A stretch of 64,000 bases of DNA from Luoshenia tenuis (GCF_014384745.1 NZ_JACRSO010000002.1:186001-250000), one strand, 5' to 3'; shown: positions 42,704 to 52,228, counted from the first letter of the stretch. Numbers and translations: made by a program. Notes: generated by a model from the letters alone, not told the origin.

Positions 42704-43669
42704 CTATCTGTCGCCCTGTGCGTACTCCTGCGCGCCTTCTACTACCGCGCGGATATTCGCATCCGGCGTATCCTGCTGCACGGAACAATCCGCGCATAAA
42801 ATAAGCCGTTCCGCCCCAGCGGAGGCGATCAACTCCTTGGTATAGGTTTTGACCTGCTCCGGCGTTGCACACTGCAAAATTTTGCCCGGCCGGTTATCAA
42901 ACCCGCCCATCAGCGTGGTGCCAGGCTTGAAAAACGCCCTGCCCTGGGCCAGTTGCAGGTCTTTTTCGATAAAGGTGCCCCAGTTCACGGTCTCGTACGG
43001 ATAGTCCTGCCACAGGTCGATGAAGTTGGGCGTCCCCACCCAGGAACACATATGGACGATATTATGCTCATACAGGCTGTTGACGTAATCTAAAAGCCGG
43101 ATATCCCAGGGCTTTAACGCCTCCACATACTCCTGCGGCGTAAAGCGGTCCACCTCGCAGTTTTGCAGCGAAACAAACAGGCCATCGATCCCCGTCTTTT
43201 CTTTGAGCAGCCTGGAAAGCGTAAAATTATCCTCTTGGATCACCTGCATGGCCGTCTGCACCGCACCTTTATCCTCGCGCCACAGATCCATCACATGCGT
43301 TTCGCCGCCGAAGGTATGCTTGATGGTCGAAAAGGGCGTAAAAAGCATATAATAGACCGCTGCGCCATCCTGCATCGCCTCGGCGATCTTCCCCGCCCGG
43401 TAAAGATGGCGTTGCATATAAGCGGATTCTGGTCCGTGTGGGCGTATCCCCTTCCAATCCTGCACGGTGTGCAGCGCCGTATCGCTGAAAAAGCCCATCA
43501 ACCCATCGGTCTCAACGCACAGTACATCCATATCCGTACGTTTGCACCAGTCCACCTGGCCAGCGACGGCCGCGTCATCCTCGGCCGAAAAGTGGGTGTA
43601 AAATCCCACCGGCACCCGGTCTACAGGCGACCCTGCCATGGCGCGCAGGGTCCGCTCCTTTTTGTTCAT
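42704..43669 (-). CDS. Uroporphyrinogen decarboxylase family protein
   Basis: 321 residues of the URO-D/methyltransferase superfamily: N-terminal RVPVGFYTHF, central FVSLQNCEVDRFT and the C-terminal LMGGFDNRPG. True HemE motifs are not evident and no haem genes are near. Many such clostridial proteins are presumed corrinoid-type methyltransferases or enzymes of unknown substrate. It pairs with the SDR gene. Confidence 0.72.
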   Translation of the reverse strand: MNKKERTLRAMAGSPVDRVPVGFYTHFSAEDDAAVAGQVDWCKRTDMDVLCVETDGLMGFFSDTALHTVQDWKGIRPHGPESAYMQRHLYRAGKIAEAMQDGAAVYYMLFTPFSTIKHTFGGETHVMDLWREDKGAVQTAMQVIQEDNFTLSRLLKEKTGIDGLFVSLQNCEVDRFTPQEYVEALKPWDIRLLDYVNSLYEHNIVHMCSWVGTPNFIDLWQDYPYETVNWGTFIEKDLQLAQGRAFFKPGTTLMGGFDNRPGKILQCATPEQVKTYTKELIASAGAERLILCADCSVQQDTPDANIRAVVEGAQEYAQGDR

Positions 43670-43755
43670 TTTTATACCCCCCTAAATTATTTTAGCTATT
43701 TCCTATTATAGGCTTTTATCTGGCCAAGCACAATCTAAAACAATTAGATACACAA

Positions 43756-43790
43756 AGTAAAAAGAGGACGGCTTAAGCCGTCCCCTTTTA
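43756..43790 (-). terminator. Terminator of the aro operon
   Basis: The stem GGACGGC/GCCGTCC with TTAA loop, flanked by AAAAG/CTTTT, is followed by TTTTTAC on the minus strand, 19 nt after yqeY. The 43670-43755 stretch beyond it should hold the UroD gene promoter. Confidence 0.8.
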
Positions 43791-43808
43791 AGCGTTACTC
43801 CGAGAAAT

Positions 43809-44255
43809 TTACACCATGCGCTTGGACAGCAGCTGATTGACCAGCGCACTATCCGCCTTGCCCTTCACCCGGGGCATCAGATTTTTCATGATCAGTCCCT
43901 TTTGCTTGCCGGTGGGCTGCTCGATCTCCAACTCCTGCAGCACGGTGTCGATCACGCTGTCGATCTCCGCCTCGCCCATCATCTGCGGGGCAAATTCCCG
44001 AAGCACGGCGATGCGTGCCTTGCATTTTTCGATGATATCGGTCCGGCTATCCGGCGCCGTTGTCATGGTCTCCTCGGTCTGCTTGATCTCCTTTAAAACG
44101 ATGGTATCCTCTTCCATGGCGGTGAGCGGCTCGCGCTTATCCTTGGCCTTGGCTTTAAGCGCGCTGAGCAGCAGGGAAAGCGTCTCCTTGCGCGCTGCGT
44201 CCTTATCCTTTAGCGCCTGCATCATCGCCTTTTGTACGGCTTCTGTTTTACTCAT
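43809..44255 (-). CDS. yqeY: GatB/YqeY domain protein
   Basis: A 148-residue member of the YqeY family, which resembles the tRNA-binding tail of GatB. It has KDKDAARKETLSLLLSALK and the C-terminal KQKGLIMKNLMPRVKGKAD. Function is unproven; a tRNA-related role is assumed from GatB. Its ATG overlaps the sir2 stop (ATGA). It is the last gene before the operon terminator. Confidence 0.88.
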   Translation of the reverse strand: MSKTEAVQKAMMQALKDKDAARKETLSLLLSALKAKAKDKREPLTAMEEDTIVLKEIKQTEETMTTAPDSRTDIIEKCKARIAVLREFAPQMMGEAEIDSVIDTVLQELEIEQPTGKQKGLIMKNLMPRVKGKADSALVNQLLSKRMV

Positions 44256-45010
44256 GTTAAACTTCCTCCTTCTGATCCTACTTCCATTTTATCCACGTTC
44301 AGCGCCGCGAATACCGCGCCAATGGCGCCGCATATCTCCAGCTGCCCGCGCGAGCGGCCCAACTTCTGGCGATTGATTACCGCAAGACACCTGCCGGTAA
44401 AATAGTCGATCAGCCCCGCCGCCGGATAAACGCTGAGCGATGTGCCGCCTACGATCAGCAGGTCCGCGTTGGCAATAGCCGCCACGGCGGCATCCAGCAC
44501 CCTTTCATCCAGCGCCTCCTCATAGAGCACCACATCCGGCTTGATAATGCCGCCGCAGCTGCAGCGCGGCACGCCTTCCGCAGCCAGTATCGCCTCCACG
44601 CCGTAGGCGCGGCCGCAGGCCATGCAATGGTTACGGTGGACCGAGCCGTGCAGCTCCAGCACGTTTTGGCTGCCTGCGGCCTGGTGTAGGCCGTCGATAT
44701 TCTGCGTGATCACAGCCTTCAGCCGGCCCATTTTCTCCAGCTGCGCCAGAGCCTGGTGCGCTGGGTTAGGCTTAGCCTCAAGATAGAGCATCTTATCCCG
44801 GTAAAAGCGGAAAAACCCCTCCGGCTGGGCCATAAAGTAATGGTGGCTGAGGATCTCCTCGGGCGGGAACGCATACTTTTGATGGTACAACCCATCGGTA
44901 CTACGAAAATCCGGAATGCCGCTTTCCGTAGATACGCCGGCGCCGCCGAAAAAAACGATCGACCGGCTGGCCATGATCTGTTCGCGTAATTCTTTGATCG
45001 CCTCGTCCAC
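44252..45010 (-). CDS. NAD-dependent protein deacylase (sirtuin)
   Basis: Sir2-family lysine deacylase, 252 residues. Motifs: GGAGVSTESGIPDFRS (NAD site), TQNIDGLH, the catalytic His in LHGSVHRN, and a zinc site of CMAC and CSCG. The GTG start at 45010 is 8 nt after GGAGG. It lies 20 nt after tyrA in the aromatic amino-acid operon, an unusual place, and overlaps yqeY by 4 nt. Confidence 0.92.
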   Translation of the reverse strand: MDEAIKELREQIMASRSIVFFGGAGVSTESGIPDFRSTDGLYHQKYAFPPEEILSHHYFMAQPEGFFRFYRDKMLYLEAKPNPAHQALAQLEKMGRLKAVITQNIDGLHQAAGSQNVLELHGSVHRNHCMACGRAYGVEAILAAEGVPRCSCGGIIKPDVVLYEEALDERVLDAAVAAIANADLLIVGGTSLSVYPAAGLIDYFTGRCLAVINRQKLGRSRGQLEICGAIGAVFAALNVDKMEVGSEGGSLT

Positions 45011-45030
45011 GATCCCCGCCTCCGTTCCTT

Positions 45031-45870
45031 TTACACGTCCAAATTCTGCCTGCGCCTGGATGATTTTTCAAAGCAGGCCCGCAGCGCCTCCCCGTCGTCC
45101 TGGCGCACGGCCTCCTTTATAATATCCAGCTGCGCCTCAAAATTCTCGATAGCGCCTAGCAAATGCTCTTTATTTCCCAGGAAAAGTTCGCTCCAAAGAT
45201 CGGGATTGATGTTGGCGATGCGCGTCAGATCCCGATAGCTATCGCCGATAAAGCTGCCGGTATCCCGCCCCTCGATATCGCTATTGACCAGCGCCACGCT
45301 AATGGCGTGGGTAAGCTGGGAGGTAAAGGCGATGATCTCATCGTGAAAGGCGGGCGTGATGCGGCGCACGCGCTTGCACCCCATCTCCCGCGCCAGCGCC
45401 TCTACCAGGCAGAGGCTTTCCTCCCGGTTGCGGGGCGTGGGGGTCAGGATATAGTTTGCGCCTTTAAAGACAGCGGCAGTGGCAAAATCGATCCCTCTTT
45501 TTTCCCGTCCAGCCATGGGGTGGCCAAAGACAAAATCTACCCCCTCGGGCAGCGCCGCCTGGATGCGATCGATATACCGGCCCTTGATGCCCGCCACATC
45601 CGTAACCACTGTGCCAGGCTTAAAGCAGCCGCCGTGGCGCTGCATAAATGCGGCGATATCCCGCGGGTAGATCGAGAGGATGACTAGTTCTGAATCTCCT
45701 AACTTTTCGGGCAAGGAGAGCTGCTCTTTTTCTATGATCCCCATTTCCCGCGCCTTATCCAGCGTCGCCGCATCCACATCCACCCCGTAGATGCGGTGCT
45801 TACCGCTTTGGGCAAGCGCCATGGCCATAGAACCGCCCACCACGCCCAGGCCTACGATGGTTATCTTCAT
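45031..45870 (-). CDS. tyrA: Prephenate dehydrogenase
   Basis: NAD(P)-dependent conversion of prephenate to 4-hydroxyphenylpyruvate in tyrosine synthesis. The 279 residues begin ITIVGLGVVGGSMAMAL (Rossmann motif) and have DVAGIKG, FGHPMAGREKRGID and the C-terminal GSFIGDSYRDLTRIA. It has no ACT domain, so feedback control may be weak or sit elsewhere. It follows aroQ by 2 nt. Confidence 0.93.
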   Translation of the reverse strand: MKITIVGLGVVGGSMAMALAQSGKHRIYGVDVDAATLDKAREMGIIEKEQLSLPEKLGDSELVILSIYPRDIAAFMQRHGGCFKPGTVVTDVAGIKGRYIDRIQAALPEGVDFVFGHPMAGREKRGIDFATAAVFKGANYILTPTPRNREESLCLVEALAREMGCKRVRRITPAFHDEIIAFTSQLTHAISVALVNSDIEGRDTGSFIGDSYRDLTRIANINPDLWSELFLGNKEHLLGAIENFEAQLDIIKEAVRQDDGEALRACFEKSSRRRQNLDV

Positions 45871-45872
45871 GG

Positions 45873-46322
45873 CTACATCTGCTCCTTTTCCTTAAGGTGC
45901 GCGCAAAGCGCCTCCATCGCCAGCACATAGCCATACGCGCCAAAGCCGCACAGCTGGCCGATACAGGCCGGCGCGGTGACTGAGCGGTGCCTAAACTCCT
46001 CCCGCGCGTGAACATTGGACAGGTGGATCTCCACCGCCGGCAGCTGGGAGGCCTTGATGGCATCGTGGATCGCATAGCTATAGTGCGTATAGGCCCCGGG
46101 ATTGATGACGATCCCATCATAGCCCTCAAAACAGGCCCGATGGATCTGGTCGATGATCGCGCCTTCCGAATTGCTCTGGAAGCACTCTACTTGGCAGCCG
46201 CGAAGCGCCCCCTGCTCTTTGATATACGCGCAGACCTGATCGTACCCGGCGGTACCGTACACGTTCTTCTCGCGGATGCCCAGCATGTTCATATTGGGCC
46301 CGTTGATCACCATAATCTTCAT
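45873..46322 (-). CDS. aroQ: Type II 3-dehydroquinate dehydratase
   Basis: Third step of the shikimate pathway. The 149-residue protein has INGPNMNMLG, NVYG with the catalytic Tyr, NPGAYTHYSYAI, EIHLSN and the catalytic His in REEFRHRSVT. Two adjacent ATGs are possible; the second (46322) has GGAGG 7 nt away and matches the family start. 12 nt after aroK. Confidence 0.94.
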   Translation of the reverse strand: MKIMVINGPNMNMLGIREKNVYGTAGYDQVCAYIKEQGALRGCQVECFQSNSEGAIIDQIHRACFEGYDGIVINPGAYTHYSYAIHDAIKASQLPAVEIHLSNVHAREEFRHRSVTAPACIGQLCGFGAYGYVLAMEALCAHLKEKEQM

Positions 46323-46334
46323 CATCCAGCCTCC

Positions 46335-46844
46335 CTATTTATTCAGTGTAGCGCAGATCCGGCGCACCGTCTCCTCGGGAGTGGTATCGTTGAGGATCTC
46401 ATCCCCCGCCGCGCGGTAAAGCGCCTCCCGCTCACGCTTGAGCACATACAGCCGCTGCACCCCCTGTGCCAGCAGCGGGCGTGTGGTGGTATCGATATCG
46501 GCAGCAATACTTTCAATGGGCCGGTTGAGGAACAATACCCGGCCAGCCTGGCGCAGCAGCGCCACGTTCTCCGCCCGCAGCACGACGCCGCCTCCGCCGG
46601 CGATCACGGTATGGGTAAACTTGGCCAGTTTGCGGCAGGCCTCGGTCTCCCATTGGCGAAACAGCGGCTCTCCCACGGCGAACAGCTCCGGTATGGTCTG
46701 ACCCGAGATCTCCTCGATCAGGTCGTCCATATCGCAAAAATCATAGCCCAGAGCCTTTGCCGCCAGTTTGCCGATGGTGGTCTTCCCGCTTCCGGGCATC
46801 CCCACCAGAACGATATTTTCCCCTTCTATCCTATTCTCGCTCAT
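46335..46844 (-). CDS. aroK: Shikimate kinase
   Basis: Phosphorylates shikimate at the 3-hydroxyl. The 169-residue protein has the P-loop GMPGSGKTTIG, DMDDLIEE (shikimate and Mg site), the FRQWETEA motif, AGGGGV and the lid RPLL. Its start overlaps the aroE stop (ATGA). Confidence 0.94.
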   Translation of the reverse strand: MSENRIEGENIVLVGMPGSGKTTIGKLAAKALGYDFCDMDDLIEEISGQTIPELFAVGEPLFRQWETEACRKLAKFTHTVIAGGGGVVLRAENVALLRQAGRVLFLNRPIESIAADIDTTTRPLLAQGVQRLYVLKREREALYRAAGDEILNDTTPEETVRRICATLNK

Positions 46845-47662
46845 CGCGCCAACTCCTCTTTCATTTCCCCGTAAATCTGGCGGATGACCGCCTCTTCTAC
46901 CGGGCGGCCCTGCCAGATCTCCTGGGATTTGGCGGCCTGTGCCACCAGCATGTAAAGCCCGTCGCAGGTGGTTTTGCCCATACCGCGTCCCAAACGCAAA
47001 AATTCCGTTTCAGTGGGGTTATAGATCAGGTCCACCAGCGCATCGAACTGCGCGATCACCTCCGGCGCCACTGGCGATATCCCGGTATTGGGGTACATGC
47101 CCACGGGCGTGGTGTTGATCAGCACATCCCCCTTGAGCGCATCAAGCTGCGAATAGCCCACGTGGGTCACGCACACCCCATTGGGCAGCGAGACCGGCCG
47201 GGCGGGGTCGCGCGAGACCAGATAAATCATCCTGGCTCCCGCATCTTTTAAATAAGCCAGCACGGCCTTGGACGCGCCCCCCGCGCCCAGCACCACGCAG
47301 ACCTTGCCCCGGACCGGAATATCCGCGCTGGCCAGCATGCGGCCAAAGCCAAAGTAATCCGTATTGGCGCCGTAAAGCGATCCGTCCTCCTGCAGCAGCA
47401 GGGTGTTGACCGCGCCGAGCGCCTCTGCCTCCGGCGAGAGCGCGTCTACCTGCCTTAGCAGCTCCTGCTTATAGGGAATGGTCACATTCACGCCCTTGAT
47501 CCCCAACAAACGGATCGCCGCCGCCGCGCCGCCGATTTTATCCTTGGGTATTTCAAAAAGCTTGTAGCCGCCCTGTACGCCCAGCAGCTCCAGCAGGCGC
47601 TGCTGTATCTGGGGTGAATAGCTGTGCCCCAGCTTTTCCCCGATCAAACCATAAAATTCCAT
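46841..47662 (-). CDS. aroE: Shikimate dehydrogenase
   Basis: NADPH-dependent reduction of 3-dehydroshikimate. 273 residues: N-terminal substrate site GEKLGHSYSP, the catalytic Lys in VNVTIPYKQELL, NTLL, the nucleotide motif VLGAGGASKAVL and NTTPVGMYPN. It is 12 nt after pheA. Confidence 0.94.
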   Translation of the reverse strand: MEFYGLIGEKLGHSYSPQIQQRLLELLGVQGGYKLFEIPKDKIGGAAAAIRLLGIKGVNVTIPYKQELLRQVDALSPEAEALGAVNTLLLQEDGSLYGANTDYFGFGRMLASADIPVRGKVCVVLGAGGASKAVLAYLKDAGARMIYLVSRDPARPVSLPNGVCVTHVGYSQLDALKGDVLINTTPVGMYPNTGISPVAPEVIAQFDALVDLIYNPTETEFLRLGRGMGKTTCDGLYMLVAQAAKSQEIWQGRPVEEAVIRQIYGEMKEELAR

Positions 47663-47674
47663 CTTTCCACCGTC

Positions 47675-48793
47675 CTACTGGTTCTGCTTTTTATAAGCGC
47701 CGATCAGCTTGGCCGCCACGCCCTGGCCCCAAAGCGCCTGAACGATGGGCTGCGCCTGAGAAAGGCCATGGGCCACCTCAAAATCGGCATAAAATACGTA
47801 TTCCCACGTCTTACCCGGCGCCGGGCGGGACTCCAGCTTCAACATATTGATATCCCCTTTGGCAAACTCCTTAAGCACGCCGTACAGCGCGCCCGGCTCA
47901 TTGGGCAGGGTAAAGACCATGCTGATCTTATTGGCGTCCGCCTGGGGCTGAAGAGCCTTGGCCACGATGATAAAGCGGGTGTAATTGTGCTTTTCGGTAT
48001 TGATGGTGGGCCGCAGGATCTTTAGCCCGTAAAGCTCCGCCGCGCGCCCGCTGGCAATGGCGGCCTTGTGCACGTCACCGGCCTGGCTCACCATCTGGGC
48101 GCTGATGGCCGTGTTATGATAGGGGATCTGCTTCCAATCAGGATGCTGAGCCAGAAATGCCCGGCTCTGTTCAAACCCCTGCTCGTGGGAATAGACCTCC
48201 CGGATATCCTCCATCGAGGCGGCCGGCAGTGCCAGCAAGTGCTGGGCCACGGGCACGAATACCTCCTGGGCGATATAGAAATCATACTTCATCAAAAGGT
48301 CGTACACCGCGTTGATCGAGCCGGTAGAAGAGTTCTCGATGGGCAGCACCCCGTAGTCGATCTCCCCACTTTTAAGCGCCACAAAGACCTCTTCGAAGCT
48401 GGGGTAATTCCTGCGCGGCTGATCCGGCGCGAAGGCCATGAGCAACGCCTCCTCCGAAAAGGAGCCCGCTACCCCTTGGAAACCCACCACCGCCGGTTTG
48501 GGCTCTTCCTTGGAAACGCCCATTCGCTCCATCTCCCGGGCCTGAATCCCCCGGCTGATCTTCATCATCTGGCGGTAAAATTCCTCGATATCCTCGCCAT
48601 AGTCCTGATCCTTCAGGTTATTCCGCGCCTTTTGCAGCACTACGTCCTCCCGGCCGGCCTGCAAAATTTCCATTCCATTTTGGGCCTTATACTGCACCAC
48701 GCGCTTGCACACATCCATGCGCTGCTCAAACAACGCCGTCATCTGCCGATCCAGCTCGTCTATTTTAGCGCGGTATTGTTCTAATTCCGTCAT
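47675..48793 (-). CDS. pheA: Bifunctional chorismate mutase / prephenate dehydratase (P-protein)
   Basis: Makes phenylpyruvate from chorismate via prephenate. The 372 residues hold an AroQ-type mutase (1-90, RAKIDELDRQMTALFEQRMD at limit), prephenate dehydratase (about 105-285, GVAGSFSEEAL, LPIENSSTGSI with the catalytic Thr nearby) and an ACT domain (about 295-372, FTLPNEPGALYGVLKEFA and ESRPAPGKTWEYVFYADF), so Phe feedback is likely. I chose the ATG at 48793, which overlaps the aroC stop; the long upstream open frame is a shadow of aroC. Confidence 0.94.
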   Translation of the reverse strand: MTELEQYRAKIDELDRQMTALFEQRMDVCKRVVQYKAQNGMEILQAGREDVVLQKARNNLKDQDYGEDIEEFYRQMMKISRGIQAREMERMGVSKEEPKPAVVGFQGVAGSFSEEALLMAFAPDQPRRNYPSFEEVFVALKSGEIDYGVLPIENSSTGSINAVYDLLMKYDFYIAQEVFVPVAQHLLALPAASMEDIREVYSHEQGFEQSRAFLAQHPDWKQIPYHNTAISAQMVSQAGDVHKAAIASGRAAELYGLKILRPTINTEKHNYTRFIIVAKALQPQADANKISMVFTLPNEPGALYGVLKEFAKGDINMLKLESRPAPGKTWEYVFYADFEVAHGLSQAQPIVQALWGQGVAAKLIGAYKKQNQ

Positions 48794-49878
48794 GCTCTTC
48801 TTCCCCCCATCATATCCAAAATCGCGATGGCCGCCGCCGCCTCCACCACCGGCACCGCCCGAGGGACGATGCAGGGGTCGTGCCGGCCGTGCACGATGAG
48901 CTTTGCGGGCTGCTTTTTCTCCAGCGAAACCGTATCCTGCTCTTTGGCGATGGAAGCCGTAGGCCGGCAGGCTACCTGAAAGCACAGCGGCATGCCGTTG
49001 GTGATCCCCCCGTTTACGCCGCCGTTTACGTTGGTGCGGGTGCGCACCCGGCCCTGCCCGTCGTAATAAAAAGGATCGTTACACTGGGAGCCGCGTTGCG
49101 ACGCCATGGCAAACCCGCCGCCAAACGCCACGCCCTTGACGCCGGGGATGGCGAACAGTATGTGGCTGAGTACCGACTCGACCGAATCGAAAAACGGATC
49201 CCCAATGCCGGCGGCCAGGCCGACGGCCGCGCACTCGATCACGCCGCCCACCGAATCGCCCTGCTTTTTGGCCTCTAGGATCGCCTCCCGCATAGCCGCG
49301 CCAGCCTGTGCGTCCAGCACCGGCAGTTCCTGCCCGGCGAACCCCGCAAGGATCTGTTCAGTACAGGTTTCAATCTCCAGCGCCCGGTCCTGCACCGCAT
49401 GAATCGAAAGGATATGCGCGCCGATCACGACGCCCTTGCGCTTTAAAATCTGCTTGCATACCGCCCCGGCAAAGACCAAAGGCGCGGTGATGCGGCCTGA
49501 AAAATGCCCGCCGCCCCGATAATCCTGAAAGCCGGCATAGCGCACCGCGCCGGTATAATCCGCATGGCCGGGCCGCACGGTATCCTGCAGCTGCGCGTAG
49601 TCCCGCGAGCGGGTATCCCGGTTGCGGATCAGCGCCGTAAGCGGAGTACCGGTAGTAAAACCATTAAAAAAGCCGCTGAGGATCTCAGGCTCATCCGCCT
49701 CGCTGCGCGCGGTGGATAAGGGGCTGCCGCCCGGCGCGCGGCGCGCCATCTCCCGGGAGATGGCCTCCATATCCAGCGCAACGCCGCTGGGAAGGCCGTG
49801 CAGGGTCACCCCGATGCCCCCGCCATGAGATTCGCCAAAGATCGAAACCTTGATATTCTCGCCAAATATGCCGCTCAT
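48790..49878 (-). CDS. aroC: Chorismate synthase
   Basis: Last common step, converting EPSP to chorismate with reduced FMN. The 362 residues start MSGIFGENIKVSIFGESHG and have GLPSGVALD, RRAPGG (as MARRAPGGSP), RPGHADY, GRITAP and GGVNGGITNGMP. Start and stop both overlap neighbours by 4 nt (ATGA). Confidence 0.95.
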   Translation of the reverse strand: MSGIFGENIKVSIFGESHGGGIGVTLHGLPSGVALDMEAISREMARRAPGGSPLSTARSEADEPEILSGFFNGFTTGTPLTALIRNRDTRSRDYAQLQDTVRPGHADYTGAVRYAGFQDYRGGGHFSGRITAPLVFAGAVCKQILKRKGVVIGAHILSIHAVQDRALEIETCTEQILAGFAGQELPVLDAQAGAAMREAILEAKKQGDSVGGVIECAAVGLAAGIGDPFFDSVESVLSHILFAIPGVKGVAFGGGFAMASQRGSQCNDPFYYDGQGRVRTRTNVNGGVNGGITNGMPLCFQVACRPTASIAKEQDTVSLEKKQPAKLIVHGRHDPCIVPRAVPVVEAAAAIAILDMMGGRRA

Positions 49879-51149
49879 CGCCCGCAAACGCCCCCTACCT
49901 TTTGATAATCCTCATAAAAATTGCCGTAGGACTTGGATACACAGCCCGGTTCCTGCAGCAGGACCGGTTTATCGCATCGCGTGGCCGCAATGGCCAGCAT
50001 CATCGCAATGCGGTGATCCTGATGGCTAAAGGCCCTGCCGCCGGATAGCGATGCAACGCCATCGATTATCAGACTGTCCGGCTGCTCTGTGATATGCGCC
50101 CCCAGGGCGCCAAGCTCATGGGCGATGGCGGAAAGCCGGTCGCACTCCTTAATGCGCAGTCGCCCGGCGTTTACCACCTCGGTGCGTCCACAGGCCAGCG
50201 CAGCCGCTACCGCCAGCGGCGGGATAATGTCCGGGCACTGGGCCGCGTCGATCCGGGTCCCCCGCAGCCCCTGCGGCGCGCGGCATTGCAGCGCGTCGCC
50301 CGTCCAATTAAATTGTGCGCCCATTCGCTGCAAAATGTCCATCACCAGCCGGTCCCCCTGATGGGAATCTGCCCGCAGGCCCTGAACGGCCACATCGCTG
50401 CCTAGGGCGCCTGCCACCAAAAAGAAAGCCGCTTGGGAATAATCGCCCTCCACCGCATAGCTGCCCGCGCAATAATGCTGGCCGCCCGGCACATGGTAGC
50501 CGCCCGGCGTAGGTACGACTTTGATGCCGAAATCCCGCAGCACGTCCAGCGTCAGCTCCACATAGCCCGCCGATTGCAGCGGCGTCGTCAATTCGATGTC
50601 AGAATCGCCCTGCAACAGGGGCAGCGCGAACAGTAAGCCGGTTAAGAACTGTGAGCTGATGTCCCCCCGCAGCGCAAATTTTCCGCTTTGAAGCGGCCCG
50701 CGCACCTTCAGGCAGAGCGGATCCCCCTCATGGGAAAAGGGCAGGCCCTGTGCTCGCATGATCTCAAAAAAGGGATCCAGCGGCCGCTTGCCCAGGTTGC
50801 CCCGTCCAATAAAGGTGGTCGCCTCCCCCCACAGTGCCAACGCCAGCGGGATGAGAAAGCGCAGCGTAGAGCCGGATTCGTTGCAGTCGATCAAGCAATC
50901 GCCCTGTGCCCTCTCCCCGGCATGCAGCCCCTGCACCGCCAGCCGCCCCTCTTGCCAGGCAGCCTGCGCACCCAGCGCCTGCATGCCCGCCAGCGTGGCG
51001 CGCACATCATCGTTTAAATCCACCCCGCGCAGCACACTTTTCCCCTGGCAAAGGGATGCGGCGATCACGGCGCGGTGAGCCAGGCTTTTGGAAGAAGGGA
51101 CCCGTATACTGCCGCAAAGCCGCGCGGGGGCAATTTGCATCGTTTCCAT
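49875..51149 (-). CDS. aroA: 3-phosphoshikimate 1-carboxyvinyltransferase (EPSP synthase)
   Basis: Adds enolpyruvate from PEP to shikimate-3-phosphate. 424 residues: RVPSSKSLAHRAVIAASL, NESGSTLRFL, the DISSQFLTGLLFALP segment and C-terminal RIKECDRLSAIAHEL and DHRIAMMLAIAA. In the PEP-binding loop region it reads LGKRPLDPF. Start shares one base with the aroB stop (TAATG). Confidence 0.95.
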   Translation of the reverse strand: METMQIAPARLCGSIRVPSSKSLAHRAVIAASLCQGKSVLRGVDLNDDVRATLAGMQALGAQAAWQEGRLAVQGLHAGERAQGDCLIDCNESGSTLRFLIPLALALWGEATTFIGRGNLGKRPLDPFFEIMRAQGLPFSHEGDPLCLKVRGPLQSGKFALRGDISSQFLTGLLFALPLLQGDSDIELTTPLQSAGYVELTLDVLRDFGIKVVPTPGGYHVPGGQHYCAGSYAVEGDYSQAAFFLVAGALGSDVAVQGLRADSHQGDRLVMDILQRMGAQFNWTGDALQCRAPQGLRGTRIDAAQCPDIIPPLAVAAALACGRTEVVNAGRLRIKECDRLSAIAHELGALGAHITEQPDSLIIDGVASLSGGRAFSHQDHRIAMMLAIAATRCDKPVLLQEPGCVSKSYGNFYEDYQKVGGVCGR

Positions 51150-52228
51150 TATTCTATCCCATCCACATCGTTCTTTTCAAAAAAAGCGGCCGTTTCATCG
51201 GCGATAAAACACGCCCCGATCTGCCGCAGCAGGATCAGCTTCAGCCGCGCGCCCAGGTTCTTTTTATCGTGGGCGATGGCCTCCAGCAGCTGTGCCATGG
51301 GCGGAAGCGGATCATCATAGGGCAAGCCGTGCGCCTTCAGGGCATCGGCAATGCATTGGGCTGTGCCCGCAGGCGTCAGCCCGCGCGCCTCACTCAGGCG
51401 CGTGATGGCCACCATCCCCAGCGCCACCGCCTCGCCATGGCTGTATTTGCCAAAGTGATAGTACTTTTCGATGGCATGCCCCAAGGTATGGCCAAAGTTG
51501 AGTACCATGCGCCCGCCCATATCCCGCTCGTCTGCCTCGACCACCTGGCGCTTGATATCGCAGCAGCGGTAGACCAGCTCGTCCATCCACGCCGAGAGCT
51601 GCGCCCGGGTGGGCGAAGCGGCCAGCCTATCAAAAAAGGCCCGGTCGCAAATGCAGCCGTATTTGATCACTTCTGCCATTCCGTCCTTAAAATAACGTTC
51701 TGGAAGCGTATCCAGCACCACCGGATCGATAAAAACAGCTTTAGGTTGGTAAAAGCTCCCCACCAGGTTCTTGCCCTGCGGCAGGTCCACCGCTACTTTG
51801 CCGCCGATCGAACTATCGACCTGGGCCAATAAAGAGGTGGGGATCTGGATAAAGGGAATGCCGCGCAGGTAGGTGGAGGCGGCAAAGCCGCCCAGGTCGC
51901 CCACCACGCCGCCGCCCAGGGTGATCATCAGATCCGTACGGGTCATCTTGTTTTCCAGCAGCGCGCTGTAGATAGGCACCAGCGATGGAAAGGCTTTGGT
52001 CGCCTCTCCGGGCTCCAGCACCATTTTGGCCGTTTGATAGCCCGCGCCGCGCAGGGCGCTTTCGACCTTCGCCCCGTACTGGGCGTCCACGTTGCGGTCC
52101 GTCAAAATAAAGGCCCGCTCCGCAGGATAGACCGCCCGCACTTCCTCGCCGATTCTTTCGAGCAGGCCCTCTTCTATCACGAGCGGATAGCCCCGCTCCT
52201 TAAGCTGCACATTCAGTACGCGTCGCAT
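51149..52228 (-). CDS. aroB: 3-dehydroquinate synthase
   Basis: Cyclises DAHP to dehydroquinate with NAD and a divalent metal. 359 residues: LGGGVVGDLGGFAASTYLRG (at limit), PTSLLAQVDSSIGGKVAVD, metal ligands in EVIKYG and FGHTLGHAIE, HGEAVALGM. I chose the ATG at 52228, 7 nt after AAGGGG, rather than the GTG just before it. Confidence 0.95.
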   Translation of the reverse strand: MRRVLNVQLKERGYPLVIEEGLLERIGEEVRAVYPAERAFILTDRNVDAQYGAKVESALRGAGYQTAKMVLEPGEATKAFPSLVPIYSALLENKMTRTDLMITLGGGVVGDLGGFAASTYLRGIPFIQIPTSLLAQVDSSIGGKVAVDLPQGKNLVGSFYQPKAVFIDPVVLDTLPERYFKDGMAEVIKYGCICDRAFFDRLAASPTRAQLSAWMDELVYRCCDIKRQVVEADERDMGGRMVLNFGHTLGHAIEKYYHFGKYSHGEAVALGMVAITRLSEARGLTPAGTAQCIADALKAHGLPYDDPLPPMAQLLEAIAHDKKNLGARLKLILLRQIGACFIADETAAFFEKNDVDGIE

